DNA of 64,000 nucleotides from Roseitranquillus sp963709765 (GTDB lineage Bacteria; Pseudomonadota; Alphaproteobacteria; Rhodobacterales; Rhodobacteraceae): positions 218,678 through 282,677 of the forward strand of contig CAVPXL010000002.1 in the NCBI GenBank assembly GCA_963709765.1, read 5' to 3'. Shown here piece by piece: positions 35,138 through 43,561 of this stretch. Position 1 is the first letter of the stretch; each line of letters opens with the position of its first letter. Made by a program: the position numbers and the translations under genes. The notes under the pieces were generated by a model, which ran no database searches, was not told where the DNA came from, and worked only from the letters and a program-made list of their open reading frames with translations.

Positions 35138-36817
35138 CTATTCTTCACGCCGTAACTCCCACGCGGGATCACGCCAGCGATTGACGATCGGATAGCGCCG
35201 GTCGAGCCAGAAAGCCCGGGGGGTCAACCGCGCGCCGGGCGCGGACTGAAATCGCTTGTATTCCGACATATAGATGAGACCCTCGACCCGCTTTACAGTT
35301 TCGAGGTCGAACCCGCGCGCCACGATTTCTGCAACGCTTTCCTCGTGGTCAATAAGCTGCTCGAGAATCTGATCGAGGATCTCGTAGGACGGCAGGCTGT
35401 CTTCATCCCGCTGGCCCTCGCGCAATTCCGCCGAGGGCGCCTTGTCGATAATCTTCGGCGCAATCACCTCTCCGTCGGGGCCAAGCATCCACACCCGATG
35501 ATTGCGATTGCGCCAACGACAGGTCTCGAAAACTCGCGTTTTATAGAGGTCCTTGATCGGATTGTAGCCCCCAGCCATGTCGCCATAGATCGTTGCATAA
35601 CCCACGGCGACCTCGGACTTGTTACCCGTCGTGAGCAGGATTTCGCCAAACTTGTTCGATAGCGCCATGAGGAAAAGACCGCGCAGGCGCGACTGGATGT
35701 TCTCTTCCGTCAGGTCCGCATCTCGCCCCTCGAACGATTGCTGCAGGGTCTGTTCGATCGCGGATCTCGCAGGGTCGATTGGAATGCGATCAAGACGGCA
35801 TCCCAGGATCCGGGCCAATTCGGCCGCATCCTCCAACGAATTCGCCGACGTGTATTCAGACGGAAGCATGACGCAGCGAACGTTGCCGGACCCGAGCGCA
35901 TCCACGGCAATCGCAGCCACAAGCGCGCTGTCGATGCCTCCCGAGAGACCCAGAAGCACCTTTGAGAATCCGGATTTCCCGATGTAGTCGCGAAGAGCCA
36001 CGACCATGGCATGATAGTCCTGTTCCCATTCGTCGGGATGGGGGACCATCTCTCCGGGCTCTGCGCACCAACCGTCGTCGCCGCGCGTGAAATCGACGTG
36101 CGCGATCGCGTCCTCGAAGACCGGCAACTGGACGGCGAGTTCCCCATGTGGATTGAGAACGAAGGACCCGCCATCGAAAATCTGGTCGTCCTGCGCGCCC
36201 GTCATGTTCAGGTAGACCAGCGGCAACCCGGTCTCGACGCTGCGCCCCACCATATGCCCCATGCGCATGTCGAACTTCCGGCGGAAATAGGGCGACCCGT
36301 TCGGAACGAGCAGGATCTCGGCCCCGCTTTCGACCTGCGCTTCGGCGACGTCTTCGTGCCAGGCATCCTCGCAGATCGGCGTGCCTATCCTGAGCGGGCC
36401 TATCCGGTAGGGTCCGTGGATCGGGCCCTGATGATAGATGCGGTATTCGTCGAAGACACGGTTGTTGGGCAGGTGATGCTTCAGGATTCGCGCCTTGACC
36501 TCGCCGTTTTCGAGGATCCAGTATGCATTGTAGAGCTTGTCGCCGTAGGCGTAGGGGCCGCCGATGCCGATTGCGGGCCCGTCGCTGCAATCCCGCGCCA
36601 GGTCTTCGATCGCCTGCATGGCATGTCGCGAAAAGGACGGCCTCATCACCAGGTCCTGTGCCTGGTATCCGGTGACGAACATTTCCGTCAGGGCCAGCAT
36701 GTCCGACCCCGCCGCCCGTGCCGTCTTCCAGGCGTCACGCGCCAGGACGAGGTTCCCTTCGATATCGCCGACGGTCGGATTCAACTGCGCCATCGTCAGG
36801 CGGAAACGGTCGCTCAT
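35138..36817 (-). CDS. nadE: Glutamine-dependent NAD+ synthetase
   Basis: 559-aa two-domain enzyme making NAD+ from deamido-NAD+, ATP and glutamine. N-terminal nitrilase-type amidase with the triad Glu (LTEMFVTGY), Lys (LKHHLPN) and Cys (TPICEDAWHE); C-terminal synthetase with the P-loop LGLSGGIDSALVA and TTGNKSEVAVGYATIYGD. ATG 36817 is taken over the adjacent ATG 36820 because GGAG is then 6 bases away. Divergent from the MORN gene. Confidence 0.95.
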   Translation of the reverse strand: MSDRFRLTMAQLNPTVGDIEGNLVLARDAWKTARAAGSDMLALTEMFVTGYQAQDLVMRPSFSRHAMQAIEDLARDCSDGPAIGIGGPYAYGDKLYNAYWILENGEVKARILKHHLPNNRVFDEYRIYHQGPIHGPYRIGPLRIGTPICEDAWHEDVAEAQVESGAEILLVPNGSPYFRRKFDMRMGHMVGRSVETGLPLVYLNMTGAQDDQIFDGGSFVLNPHGELAVQLPVFEDAIAHVDFTRGDDGWCAEPGEMVPHPDEWEQDYHAMVVALRDYIGKSGFSKVLLGLSGGIDSALVAAIAVDALGSGNVRCVMLPSEYTSANSLEDAAELARILGCRLDRIPIDPARSAIEQTLQQSFEGRDADLTEENIQSRLRGLFLMALSNKFGEILLTTGNKSEVAVGYATIYGDMAGGYNPIKDLYKTRVFETCRWRNRNHRVWMLGPDGEVIAPKIIDKAPSAELREGQRDEDSLPSYEILDQILEQLIDHEESVAEIVARGFDLETVKRVEGLIYMSEYKRFQSAPGARLTPRAFWLDRRYPIVNRWRDPAWELRREE

Positions 36818-36962
36818 CATGCACTCCATCTGGGCAAGCGCGGGTCTATCCTCCAGCGTCCCGGGAAGAAAGGTGGCGTCAAACCCGTTGCGAGCCCAAG
36901 GGCACCGCTCTAGGCTCCCGCCCCAGAGCCACCCAGAGATCAAGAACAGGACCGGGAACATC

Positions 36963-38420
36963 GTGCTTGCATTCGGACGCGGCCGCGCCCTCGCCGCAAT
37001 TCTGGCGATTTCACCAGCCTCGCCGGCTCTCGCGCAGCAGAGCCAGGACGTGGTGACCAAGCAATACGACGACGGCGGTGTCTATGAAGGCACATTCCGT
37101 GACGGCAAACAGCACGGAACCGGTACCTACAGATTGCCGAACGGCTACGAATACACCGGCGAATGGGTCGACGGCGAAATTCGGGGAACGGGCACGGCGC
37201 GTTTTCCCGATGGCCTCATCTATGAAGGAGAATTCGCGGCCGGCAAGCCCGAGGGCCAGGGCCGGATCACTTTCGCCGATGGCGGCACCTATGAAGGCGA
37301 GTGGCTGGACGGGGAGATGACCGGCGAAGGCGTTGCGATCTACGCCAACGGAGTGCGCTACGACGGCGCCTTCCTGAACGGCAAGCATCACGGCCAGGGG
37401 CGAATGGAGAGCCCGTCCGGCTATGTCTACGAAGGTACGTGGGAGAACGGCGAGAAGAATGGCGCGGGCCGGATCACCTATCCCGACGGCGCGACATACG
37501 AAGGCGACTTCGCGGGCGGTCTGCGCGCGGGAACCGGGACCCTCACGATGCCCGACGGGCTCACTTATACCGGCCAGTGGGAGGGCGGCGAGATCCACGG
37601 CGCGGGTACCCTCACTCAACCCAACGGCGACATCTACGAAGGCGAGTTCGTGGACGGAAAGCGCGAAGGCGCCGGCACCGTCACCTACAGCAACGGCGAC
37701 GTCTACGAGGGCGAGTTCGCCAACGACCAGCGGCATGGCGAAGGCACGTTCCGGGGCACCGACGGCTATGTCTACGAAGGCAATTGGGTCGAGGGCCAGA
37801 TCGAGGGCGCAGGCCGCGTCTCCTACCCCGACGGCTCGGTCTACACCGGCGATTTCCGCGACGGTCTCGCCGATGGCCAGGGTCGCATCGAATATCCCGA
37901 CGGGAGCACGTACGAGGGCGGCTGGCAGGCGGGGGTCATTTCCGGGGAAGGCCGCGCCACCTACCCGGACGGCAGCACCTACGAAGGCGGGTTCATCAGC
38001 GCCCAGAACGAAGGATTCGGCGTCCTCACCCATGCAGACGGTTACGTTTATGAGGGCGAATGGAAGGCCGGCCAGCGTCAGGGACAAGGGACGGCCACCT
38101 ACCCCGATGGCACCGTCTACGAAGGCTCCTTCGTTGACGGCGAGCGCGCGGGCCAGGGAAAACTGACCATGCCCGACGGCTTCGTCTACGAAGGCGAATG
38201 GAGCGAAGGCGAGATCGAGGGTGAGGGGATCGCGACCTACGCCAACGGCGACGTCTACGAAGGATCGTTCATCGACGGTCGGCGTCAGGGACAAGGCACC
38301 ATCCGCTATGCGAGCGGCGAGAGCGTGGAGGGAGAGTTCCGCGAGGGTGTTCTTCTCGACGATTCCGAGCCCGAGCCTCAGGAGCCGGACGAGACTCCCG
38401 CATCACCGGATCAGAACTGA
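36963..38420 (+). CDS. Secreted MORN-repeat protein
   Basis: 485-aa protein with a signal peptide (LAFGRGRALAAILAISPASPALA) and then 18 full plus one partial MORN repeats of exactly 23 residues, consensus G-YEGEF-DGKR-G-GTYPDG. MORN arrays form extended beta-hairpin ladders that bind lipids or act as scaffolds; bacterial ones are mostly uncharacterised. GTG 36963 is inferred as start because it gives the signal peptide; AGGA lies about 11 bases upstream. A short acidic, proline-rich tail (EPEPQEPDETPASPDQN) follows the repeats. Divergent from nadE. Confidence 0.85.
   Translation: MLAFGRGRALAAILAISPASPALAQQSQDVVTKQYDDGGVYEGTFRDGKQHGTGTYRLPNGYEYTGEWVDGEIRGTGTARFPDGLIYEGEFAAGKPEGQGRITFADGGTYEGEWLDGEMTGEGVAIYANGVRYDGAFLNGKHHGQGRMESPSGYVYEGTWENGEKNGAGRITYPDGATYEGDFAGGLRAGTGTLTMPDGLTYTGQWEGGEIHGAGTLTQPNGDIYEGEFVDGKREGAGTVTYSNGDVYEGEFANDQRHGEGTFRGTDGYVYEGNWVEGQIEGAGRVSYPDGSVYTGDFRDGLADGQGRIEYPDGSTYEGGWQAGVISGEGRATYPDGSTYEGGFISAQNEGFGVLTHADGYVYEGEWKAGQRQGQGTATYPDGTVYEGSFVDGERAGQGKLTMPDGFVYEGEWSEGEIEGEGIATYANGDVYEGSFIDGRRQGQGTIRYASGESVEGEFREGVLLDDSEPEPQEPDETPASPDQN
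37071..38345 (+). repeat. 69-bp direct repeats encoding MORN units
   Basis: About 18.5 in-frame units of 69 bp, each coding for one 23-residue MORN repeat. Units differ at the nucleotide level in most places, so the array is old rather than recently expanded. Confidence 0.85.
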
Positions 38421-38436
38421 CGAACCGGTGATCCTG

Positions 38437-39103
38437 TCACCACGGGATCGATTGCCGCGCGTAGTCGTAGAACCCGCCGCTATGGTCGGGGGTCAGATCG
38501 TCGACGACGGCGAGAAGGTTCCGCGCGGCCTCGTCGGGCGACACGGTGCGGTGCCGCGCGGCATATTCGGCCGTCAGATCGGTGGCGACAGTGCCGGGAT
38601 GAAGTGCAACGCACACAGCCTGCTTGTGCGTCCGACGCAACTCGATGGCCGCCGTGTGCAGCAGCTGATTTCAGGGCTGTCTTCGCGGTCCGGTAGCTGT
38701 ACCAGCCGCCGATCGCGTTGTCTCCGATCGACCCGACGCGCGCAGAGAGCGCCGCGAACACGCAGCGCCGGTCCCTCGCCATCAGACGCACCGAATGCTT
38801 CAGGACGAGAAGCGGCCCCATCGCGTTCAACCGGAACTGGGCGAGCAAGGCCTCGGGCTCGACCGCGCCGAGTGACTTCTCCGGCTCGCGGCCGGAGATC
38901 GACAACGCCCCGGTCGCCACGAAGATCAGATCGACCGGCCCCTCGATTGCGGCGAGGCAGGTCCGCACCGATTCCTCGTCGGTGAGGTCCATGCCGTGGT
39001 CCGTGCGCGAGAGCGGGGTCACCTCCACGCCGCGGGCCGCCAATTCGCGCGCGACGGCGGACCCGATGCCTCCTGTCGCACCGATGACCAAAGCTTTCTC
39101 CAT
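38437..39103 (-). CDS. Short-chain dehydrogenase/reductase (frameshift near 38670)
   Basis: NAD(P)-dependent SDR with the cofactor motif GATGGIGSA near the N terminus and catalytic YSYRTAKTAL (Tyr-x-x-x-Lys). The frame breaks just after TAKTALK; deleting one A (T on the plus strand) from the triplet at 38669-38671 gives ..TALNQLLHTAAIELRRTHK.. and continues into CVALHPGTVATDL to a stop at 38437, for 221 aa. The C-terminal part resembles the sniffer/carbonyl-reductase subgroup (HPGTVATDLT). Likely one intact gene with a sequencing error. Substrate unknown. Confidence 0.85.
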
Positions 39104-39181
39104 CGTCCGCCTCCCCTTCGCGAGGCAAATAAGAGGCCGGCCCTTCCCGTCAAATCCGGCGACGAATTGCAACGGGAGGGC

Positions 39182-39209
39182 TTGGCGCGCACGCACGGAC
39201 GCGTATAGT
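39182..39209 (+). promoter_or_regulatory. Candidate leuA promoter
   Basis: -35 TTGGCG at 39182-39187, 16-bp spacer, -10 TATAGT at 39204-39209. The expected transcription start (39215-39217) coincides with the ATG of the leader peptide. Confidence 0.6.
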
Positions 39210-39216
39210 CGCCTCC

Positions 39217-39264
39217 ATGAGCATGTCCGCGCCATTCCCGGGTCTTCTTCTTAGCCGCCTCTGA
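39217..39264 (+). CDS. leuA leader peptide (attenuator), MSMSAPFPGLLLSRL
   Basis: A 15-codon frame ending in three consecutive Leu codons (CTT CTT CTT) then AGC CGC CTC and a stop, placed between a promoter and a GC-rich hairpin ahead of leuA. This is the layout of a ribosome-mediated leucine attenuator: stalling at the Leu codons under leucine shortage would prevent the terminator. There is no ribosome site; the ATG lies at about +1, as in the leaderless trpL of rhizobia. Found by reading the sequence; not recognised from a known family. Confidence 0.7.
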   Translation: MSMSAPFPGLLLSRL

Positions 39265-39292
39265 GCGTGCCGGAGCCCCGGCGCGCGCGCTC
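39263..39292 (+). terminator. Candidate attenuator hairpin before leuA
   Basis: GAGCG..GCCGG...CCGGC..CGCTC immediately after the leader stop can form an interrupted stem. There is no clean T-run afterwards, so the terminator form is less certain than the leader peptide. Confidence 0.45.
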
Positions 39293-39342
39293 AGGGGTCA
39301 GCAGAACGCGCCGGACGGACACAAACCGCTCAAGAGGATCCA

Positions 39343-40915
39343 ATGACAGAACGAACGTTCCAACCGCGTCCTGATATTCGACACCACATTGCGCGACGGC
39401 GAACAATCGCCCGGCGCCACGATGAGCCACATCGAGAAACTGCAAATCGCGCAGCTGCTCGACGAGATGGGCGTCGACATCATCGAGGCGGGCTTTCCGA
39501 TCGCGAGCCAAGGCGATTTCGAGGCGGTCCGAGAAATCGCCCATCAGACCAGGAACGCGGTCGTCTGCGGCCTGTCGCGCGCCAACCCGAACGATATCGA
39601 CCGGGCATGGGAGGCGGTCCAGCATGCCCGACATCCGCGGATCCATACGTTCATCGGCACCTCCCCGTTCCACCGCGAAATGCACGGACTGGATCAGGAC
39701 GCGATGGCCGAGCGCATCCATGCGGCGGTGACCCGGGCCCGCGATCTCTGCGACAACGTGCAGTGGAGCTCCATGGACGCCACCCGCACCGAGCGGGATT
39801 TCCTGCATCGCACCGTAGAGATCGCCATCAAGGCCGGCGCCACGACCATCAACATACCCGACACCGTCGGCTATACGGCTCCGCGCGAAAGTGCCGCGCT
39901 GATCCGGGATCTGATCGAGAATGTTCCTGGCGCCGAAGAGGTGGTCTTCGCAACGCACTGTCACAACGATTTGGGCATGGCGACGGCCAACAGCCTGGCC
40001 GCGGTCGAGGCCGGCGCGCGTCAGGTCGAGTGCACGATCAACGGGCTGGGCGAACGCGCCGGCAACACCGCGCTTGAGGAAGTCGTGATGGCGCTGCGGG
40101 TGCGCCATGACATCATGCCCTTCGACACGGGCATCGACACGACGAAAATCATGCAGGCGAGCCGCATGGTCTCCACCGTCAGCGGCTTTCCCGTCCAGTA
40201 CAACAAGGCGATCGTGGGCAAGAACGCCTTCGCCCACGAAAGCGGCATCCATCAGGACGGCGTCCTGAAGAACGCCGAGACGTTCGAGATCATGAGGCCC
40301 GAAGATGTGGGCCTGACCGAAACCAATCTGGTCATGGGCAAGCATTCCGGGCGCGCCGCGCTGCGCTCGAAGCTCAAGGATCTGGGTTTTGATGTGGCAG
40401 ACAACCAGCTCAACGACGTCTTCGTACGTTTCAAGGCGCTCGCCGACCGCAAGAAGGAGGTCTACGACGACGACCTGATCGCGTTGGTACGCGACCAGGC
40501 GCAGATCGGAAGCGACCGCATCAGTGTCAGGTTCCTTCGGGTCATCTGCGGCACTGACGCGCCGCAATCGGCCGACCTCATCCTGGAGATCGACGGCAAG
40601 GAGGAACGGACCACGGCGCAGGGCGACGGGCCCGTAGACGCCACATTCAACGCGGTGAAGGCCCTCTTCCCCCACAGCGCCCGGCTGCAGCTCTATCAGG
40701 TGCATGCGGTTACCGAAGGCACCGACGCCCAGGCGACCGTCAGCGTGCGCATGGAAGAGGATGGGCGCATCGCCACAGGACAGGCGGCCGATACCGATAC
40801 GGTCGTCGCCAGTGCCAAGGCCTATGTCCATGCGCTCAACCGTCTTCTGGTCCGGCGGGAAAAATCGGATCCGGACTCGGACGTCAAACGGGTGAGCTAC
40901 AAATCGGCCGGATGA
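39343..40915 (+). CDS. leuA: 2-isopropylmalate synthase (frameshift near 39361)
   Basis: First committed enzyme of leucine synthesis, condensing acetyl-CoA and 2-oxoisovalerate. Catalytic barrel with LRDGEQSPGA, metal site THCHNDLGMATANS and GERAGNTALEE, then linker and the C-terminal leucine-binding regulatory domain. ATG 39343 with AGAGGA upstream starts MTERTFQ, but this frame and the body (RVLIFDTTLRDGEQSPG) differ by one base at CAACCGCGTC 39361-39370: either an extra C, or two bases lost (expected Q-N-R-V). Near-certain sequencing error, about 523-524 aa when corrected. Feedback control by leucine adds to the predicted attenuation. Confidence 0.93.
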
Positions 40916-41053
40916 TCCCGGAACCATCGCGGCGAGTTCGCGCCGAGGAGGTTTTAGCTGCCCTTTCGTTAACCTCTGCGTGCTTCTATAAGTCCGCACA
41001 ACCGGCGCCCCCAAGGTCGCCGGCTCATCGAGCAGAAATCTGGGGCACATTTT

Positions 41054-42091
41054 ATGGCGGGCTTCTTCAGCCTCTTCTCGTCGGACATGGCGATCGATCT
41101 CGGCACGGCCAACACATTGGTTTATGTGAAAGGTCGCGGGATCATCCTGAACGAACCATCCGTGGTGGCCTACCACGTCAAGGGCGGAAAGAAGGAGGTT
41201 CTCGCGGTCGGCGAGGACGCGAAACTCATGCTCGGCCGCACGCCAGGCTCGATCGAAGCGATTCGCCCCATGCGGGAAGGCGTGATCGCAGACTTCGACG
41301 TGGCCGAAGCAATGATAAAGCACTTCATCCGCAAGGTTCACCGTCGCACGACCTTCACCAAGCCGAAGATCATCGTCTGCGTGCCCCACGGCGCCACGCC
41401 GGTCGAAAAGCGCGCCATCCGCCAGTCGGTCCTGAGCGCCGGCGCGCGGCGTGCCGGCTTGATCGCTGAACCGATCGCGGCGGCCATCGGCGCGGGCATG
41501 CCGATAACCGACCCCACCGGCTCGATGGTCGTCGATATCGGCGGCGGCACGACCGAAGTCGCCGTCCTTTCGCTCGGTGACATCGTCTATGCCCGCTCTG
41601 TCCGCGTCGGCGGCGACCGGATGGACGAGGCCATCATCAACTACCTGCGCCGGCAACAGAACCTGCTCATCGGTGAATCCACCGCAGAACGCATCAAGAC
41701 GTCGATCGGCACGGCACGCATGCCCGACGACGGACGCGGCGCGGTGTTGCAGATTCGCGGACGCGACCTGCTCAACGGCGTCCCCAAGGAGACCGAAATA
41801 AATCAGGCGCAAGTGGCCGAGGCCCTGAACGAGCCAGTTCAGGCGATCTGCGAGGCGGTGATGACTGCGCTCGAGGCGACTCCGCCGGATCTGGCCGCCG
41901 ACATCGTGGATCGCGGCGTGATGCTCACGGGGGGCGGTGCACTACTGGGCGACTTGGATCTCGCGCTCCGCGAGCAGACGGGGCTGGCCGTCTCGGTCTC
42001 GGATGAGACACTGAACGCAGTTGCCTTGGGCACCGGCAAGGCGCTGGAGTATGAAAAGCAGCTTCGGCATGTCATAGATTACGACAGCTGA
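41054..42091 (+). CDS. mreB: Rod shape-determining protein MreB (actin homologue)
   Basis: 345-aa bacterial actin that directs lateral wall synthesis. Phosphate-1 MAIDLGTANTLVYVKGRG, VDIGGGTTEVAVLSLG (phosphate 2) and LTGGGALLGDLD (adenosine) motifs are intact; N-terminal GFFSLFSSD is the short membrane-binding region. First of five cell-shape genes; a 138-bp gap after leuA presumably holds its promoter. Confidence 0.97.
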   Translation: MAGFFSLFSSDMAIDLGTANTLVYVKGRGIILNEPSVVAYHVKGGKKEVLAVGEDAKLMLGRTPGSIEAIRPMREGVIADFDVAEAMIKHFIRKVHRRTTFTKPKIIVCVPHGATPVEKRAIRQSVLSAGARRAGLIAEPIAAAIGAGMPITDPTGSMVVDIGGGTTEVAVLSLGDIVYARSVRVGGDRMDEAIINYLRRQQNLLIGESTAERIKTSIGTARMPDDGRGAVLQIRGRDLLNGVPKETEINQAQVAEALNEPVQAICEAVMTALEATPPDLAADIVDRGVMLTGGGALLGDLDLALREQTGLAVSVSDETLNAVALGTGKALEYEKQLRHVIDYDS

Positions 42092-42116
42092 CCTAAGCGC
42101 CGTTCCGAGAGGCTGG

Positions 42117-43028
42117 ATGGCACGAGATCGTGGCAGCATCGACTACGCAAGTCCGCTTCGCCGGATATTCGTGATTGGCTTGGTGATGGTCCTGCTGGGC
42201 CTGTTCCTCATCTGGCGGATCGACGGGCCGCGCGCAGAACGCGTGCGCGCAATGATCGTGGACCGGGTCGTGCCGCCGATGGAATGGGCCCTCGTACCCG
42301 CCACCCGTATCGGTGGAATGGTCGAGAACTTTGAAAGCTACACGCGGATCTACGAACAGAACCGGCAGTTGCGCCGCGAGCTGCAGCAGATGAAGGCCTG
42401 GAAGGAAGCCGCTCTCCAGCTCGAGCAGCAGAACGCGAAACTGCTTGATCTCAACAAGGTGCGGCTCGATCCCAAACTTACCTACATCACCGGCGTAGTG
42501 TTGGCGGACAGCGGGTCTCCGTTCCGGCAGTCCGTTCTGCTCAACGTCGGCGCGCGCGACGGCATTCAGGACGGCTGGGCTACGACCGACGGGCTCGGCC
42601 TCGTCGGGCGCCTTTCCGGGGTCGGGGATTCCTCCTCGCGCGTGGTCCTGCTGACGGACAGCAACAGCCGCGTCCCGGTCACGATCCAGCCCTCGGGCCA
42701 GCGCGCGATCCTGAGCGGCGACAACTCGACCCTTCCATTCGTCGAGTTCCTCGATGCGCCGGAACTTGTGCGGCCGGGCGACCGCGTCGTCTCTTCGGGG
42801 GACGGCAAAGTCTTTCCCGCCGGCCTCCTCGTCGGCCAGATCGTCACAACGAGCGACCGGCGCCTGCGCGTCCGGCTCGCGGCGGAATACGACCGGCTCG
42901 AATTTCTGCGGGTGTTGCGCAGCCCCGAAGGCGAATCCATCACCGACCCGGGCGGCCTGATCGCGCCGGGATCCGCCAACGACGCGCCCGACGGCGAGAA
43001 CCTTGCCCAGGAGGGCGTCGATGGCTGA
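42117..43028 (+). CDS. mreC: Rod shape-determining protein MreC
   Basis: 303-aa protein with one N-terminal membrane segment (IFVIGLVMVLLGLFLIW), a periplasmic coiled coil (ENRQLRRELQQMKAWKEAALQLEQQNAKLL, about 80-110) and the beta-sandwich MreC domain (YITGVVLADSGSPFRQSVLLNVG, GLVGRLSGVGDSSSRVVLLTD). Links MreB to PBP2. Its end overlaps mreD by 8 bp. Confidence 0.95.
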   Translation: MARDRGSIDYASPLRRIFVIGLVMVLLGLFLIWRIDGPRAERVRAMIVDRVVPPMEWALVPATRIGGMVENFESYTRIYEQNRQLRRELQQMKAWKEAALQLEQQNAKLLDLNKVRLDPKLTYITGVVLADSGSPFRQSVLLNVGARDGIQDGWATTDGLGLVGRLSGVGDSSSRVVLLTDSNSRVPVTIQPSGQRAILSGDNSTLPFVEFLDAPELVRPGDRVVSSGDGKVFPAGLLVGQIVTTSDRRLRVRLAAEYDRLEFLRVLRSPEGESITDPGGLIAPGSANDAPDGENLAQEGVDG

Positions 43029-43561
43029 CCCTGTTGCGTCCGAGCGCCTCAAATTCCGGCTGCTTTACACAGGCGCCGCGCTTCTGATCCTGCTCGCCAC
43101 CCTGGTGCCCCTCGGCGATGGAGCGGGCGGATTGCCGGGCCCCGACCTCGTCGTCGCCTTGACGCTGGCCTGGGTCCTGCGGCGCCCGGACTTCGTTCCG
43201 GTCGCGCTGGTGGCCGCCGTGATGCTTCTGGCCGACGTGGTCCAGATGCGTCCGCCTGGACTCTGGGCCGCCATCGTATTGGTCGGTCTCGAATTCCTGC
43301 GATCACGGGAAGCGAGTTGGCGCGACATAAACTTCCTCGGCGAAGTCTTTCTGATATCGAGTGTCCTGTTCGTGATGACGCTGCTGAACTGGGTTAATTC
43401 TGACGACCTTTCTGGTCCCAAATCCGGGCTTGGGCATGTACCTTCTTCAATTCCTCGCAACGGCTGCGGCGTACCCGTTTGTCGTCATCTTCTTCCGCGC
43501 CGTGACCGGTCTGCGCAAGGCGGCACCGGGCGCGGTCGATGCGCTGGGGCACCTGCTGTGA
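43021..43561 (+). CDS. mreD: Rod shape-determining protein MreD (frameshift near 43395)
   Basis: Integral membrane partner of MreBC, 179 aa if corrected. Hydrophobic segments LLYTGAALLILLATLVPLG, LVVALTLAWVL, VPVALVAAVMLLADVVQM and EVFLISSVLFVMTLLNWV are followed, in another frame, by ILTTFLVPNPGLGMYLLQFL and YPFVVIFFRAVTGL. The frames meet at GTTAATTCTGACG (about 43393-43399) by one extra base. Because mreC and mrdA overlap it exactly at both ends, the gene is real and the shift probably an error. Confidence 0.85.

Noticed and set aside
36963..38420. Repeat-rich segment considered as a CRISPR or satellite array
   Set aside because: Period is 69 bp, in frame, with codon-level variation and clear MORN consensus; no spacer pattern.
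39251..41812. 853-codon minus-strand open frame over leuA and mreB
   Set aside because: Both plus-strand genes are unmistakable; the antisense frame has no motif and is a high-GC artefact.
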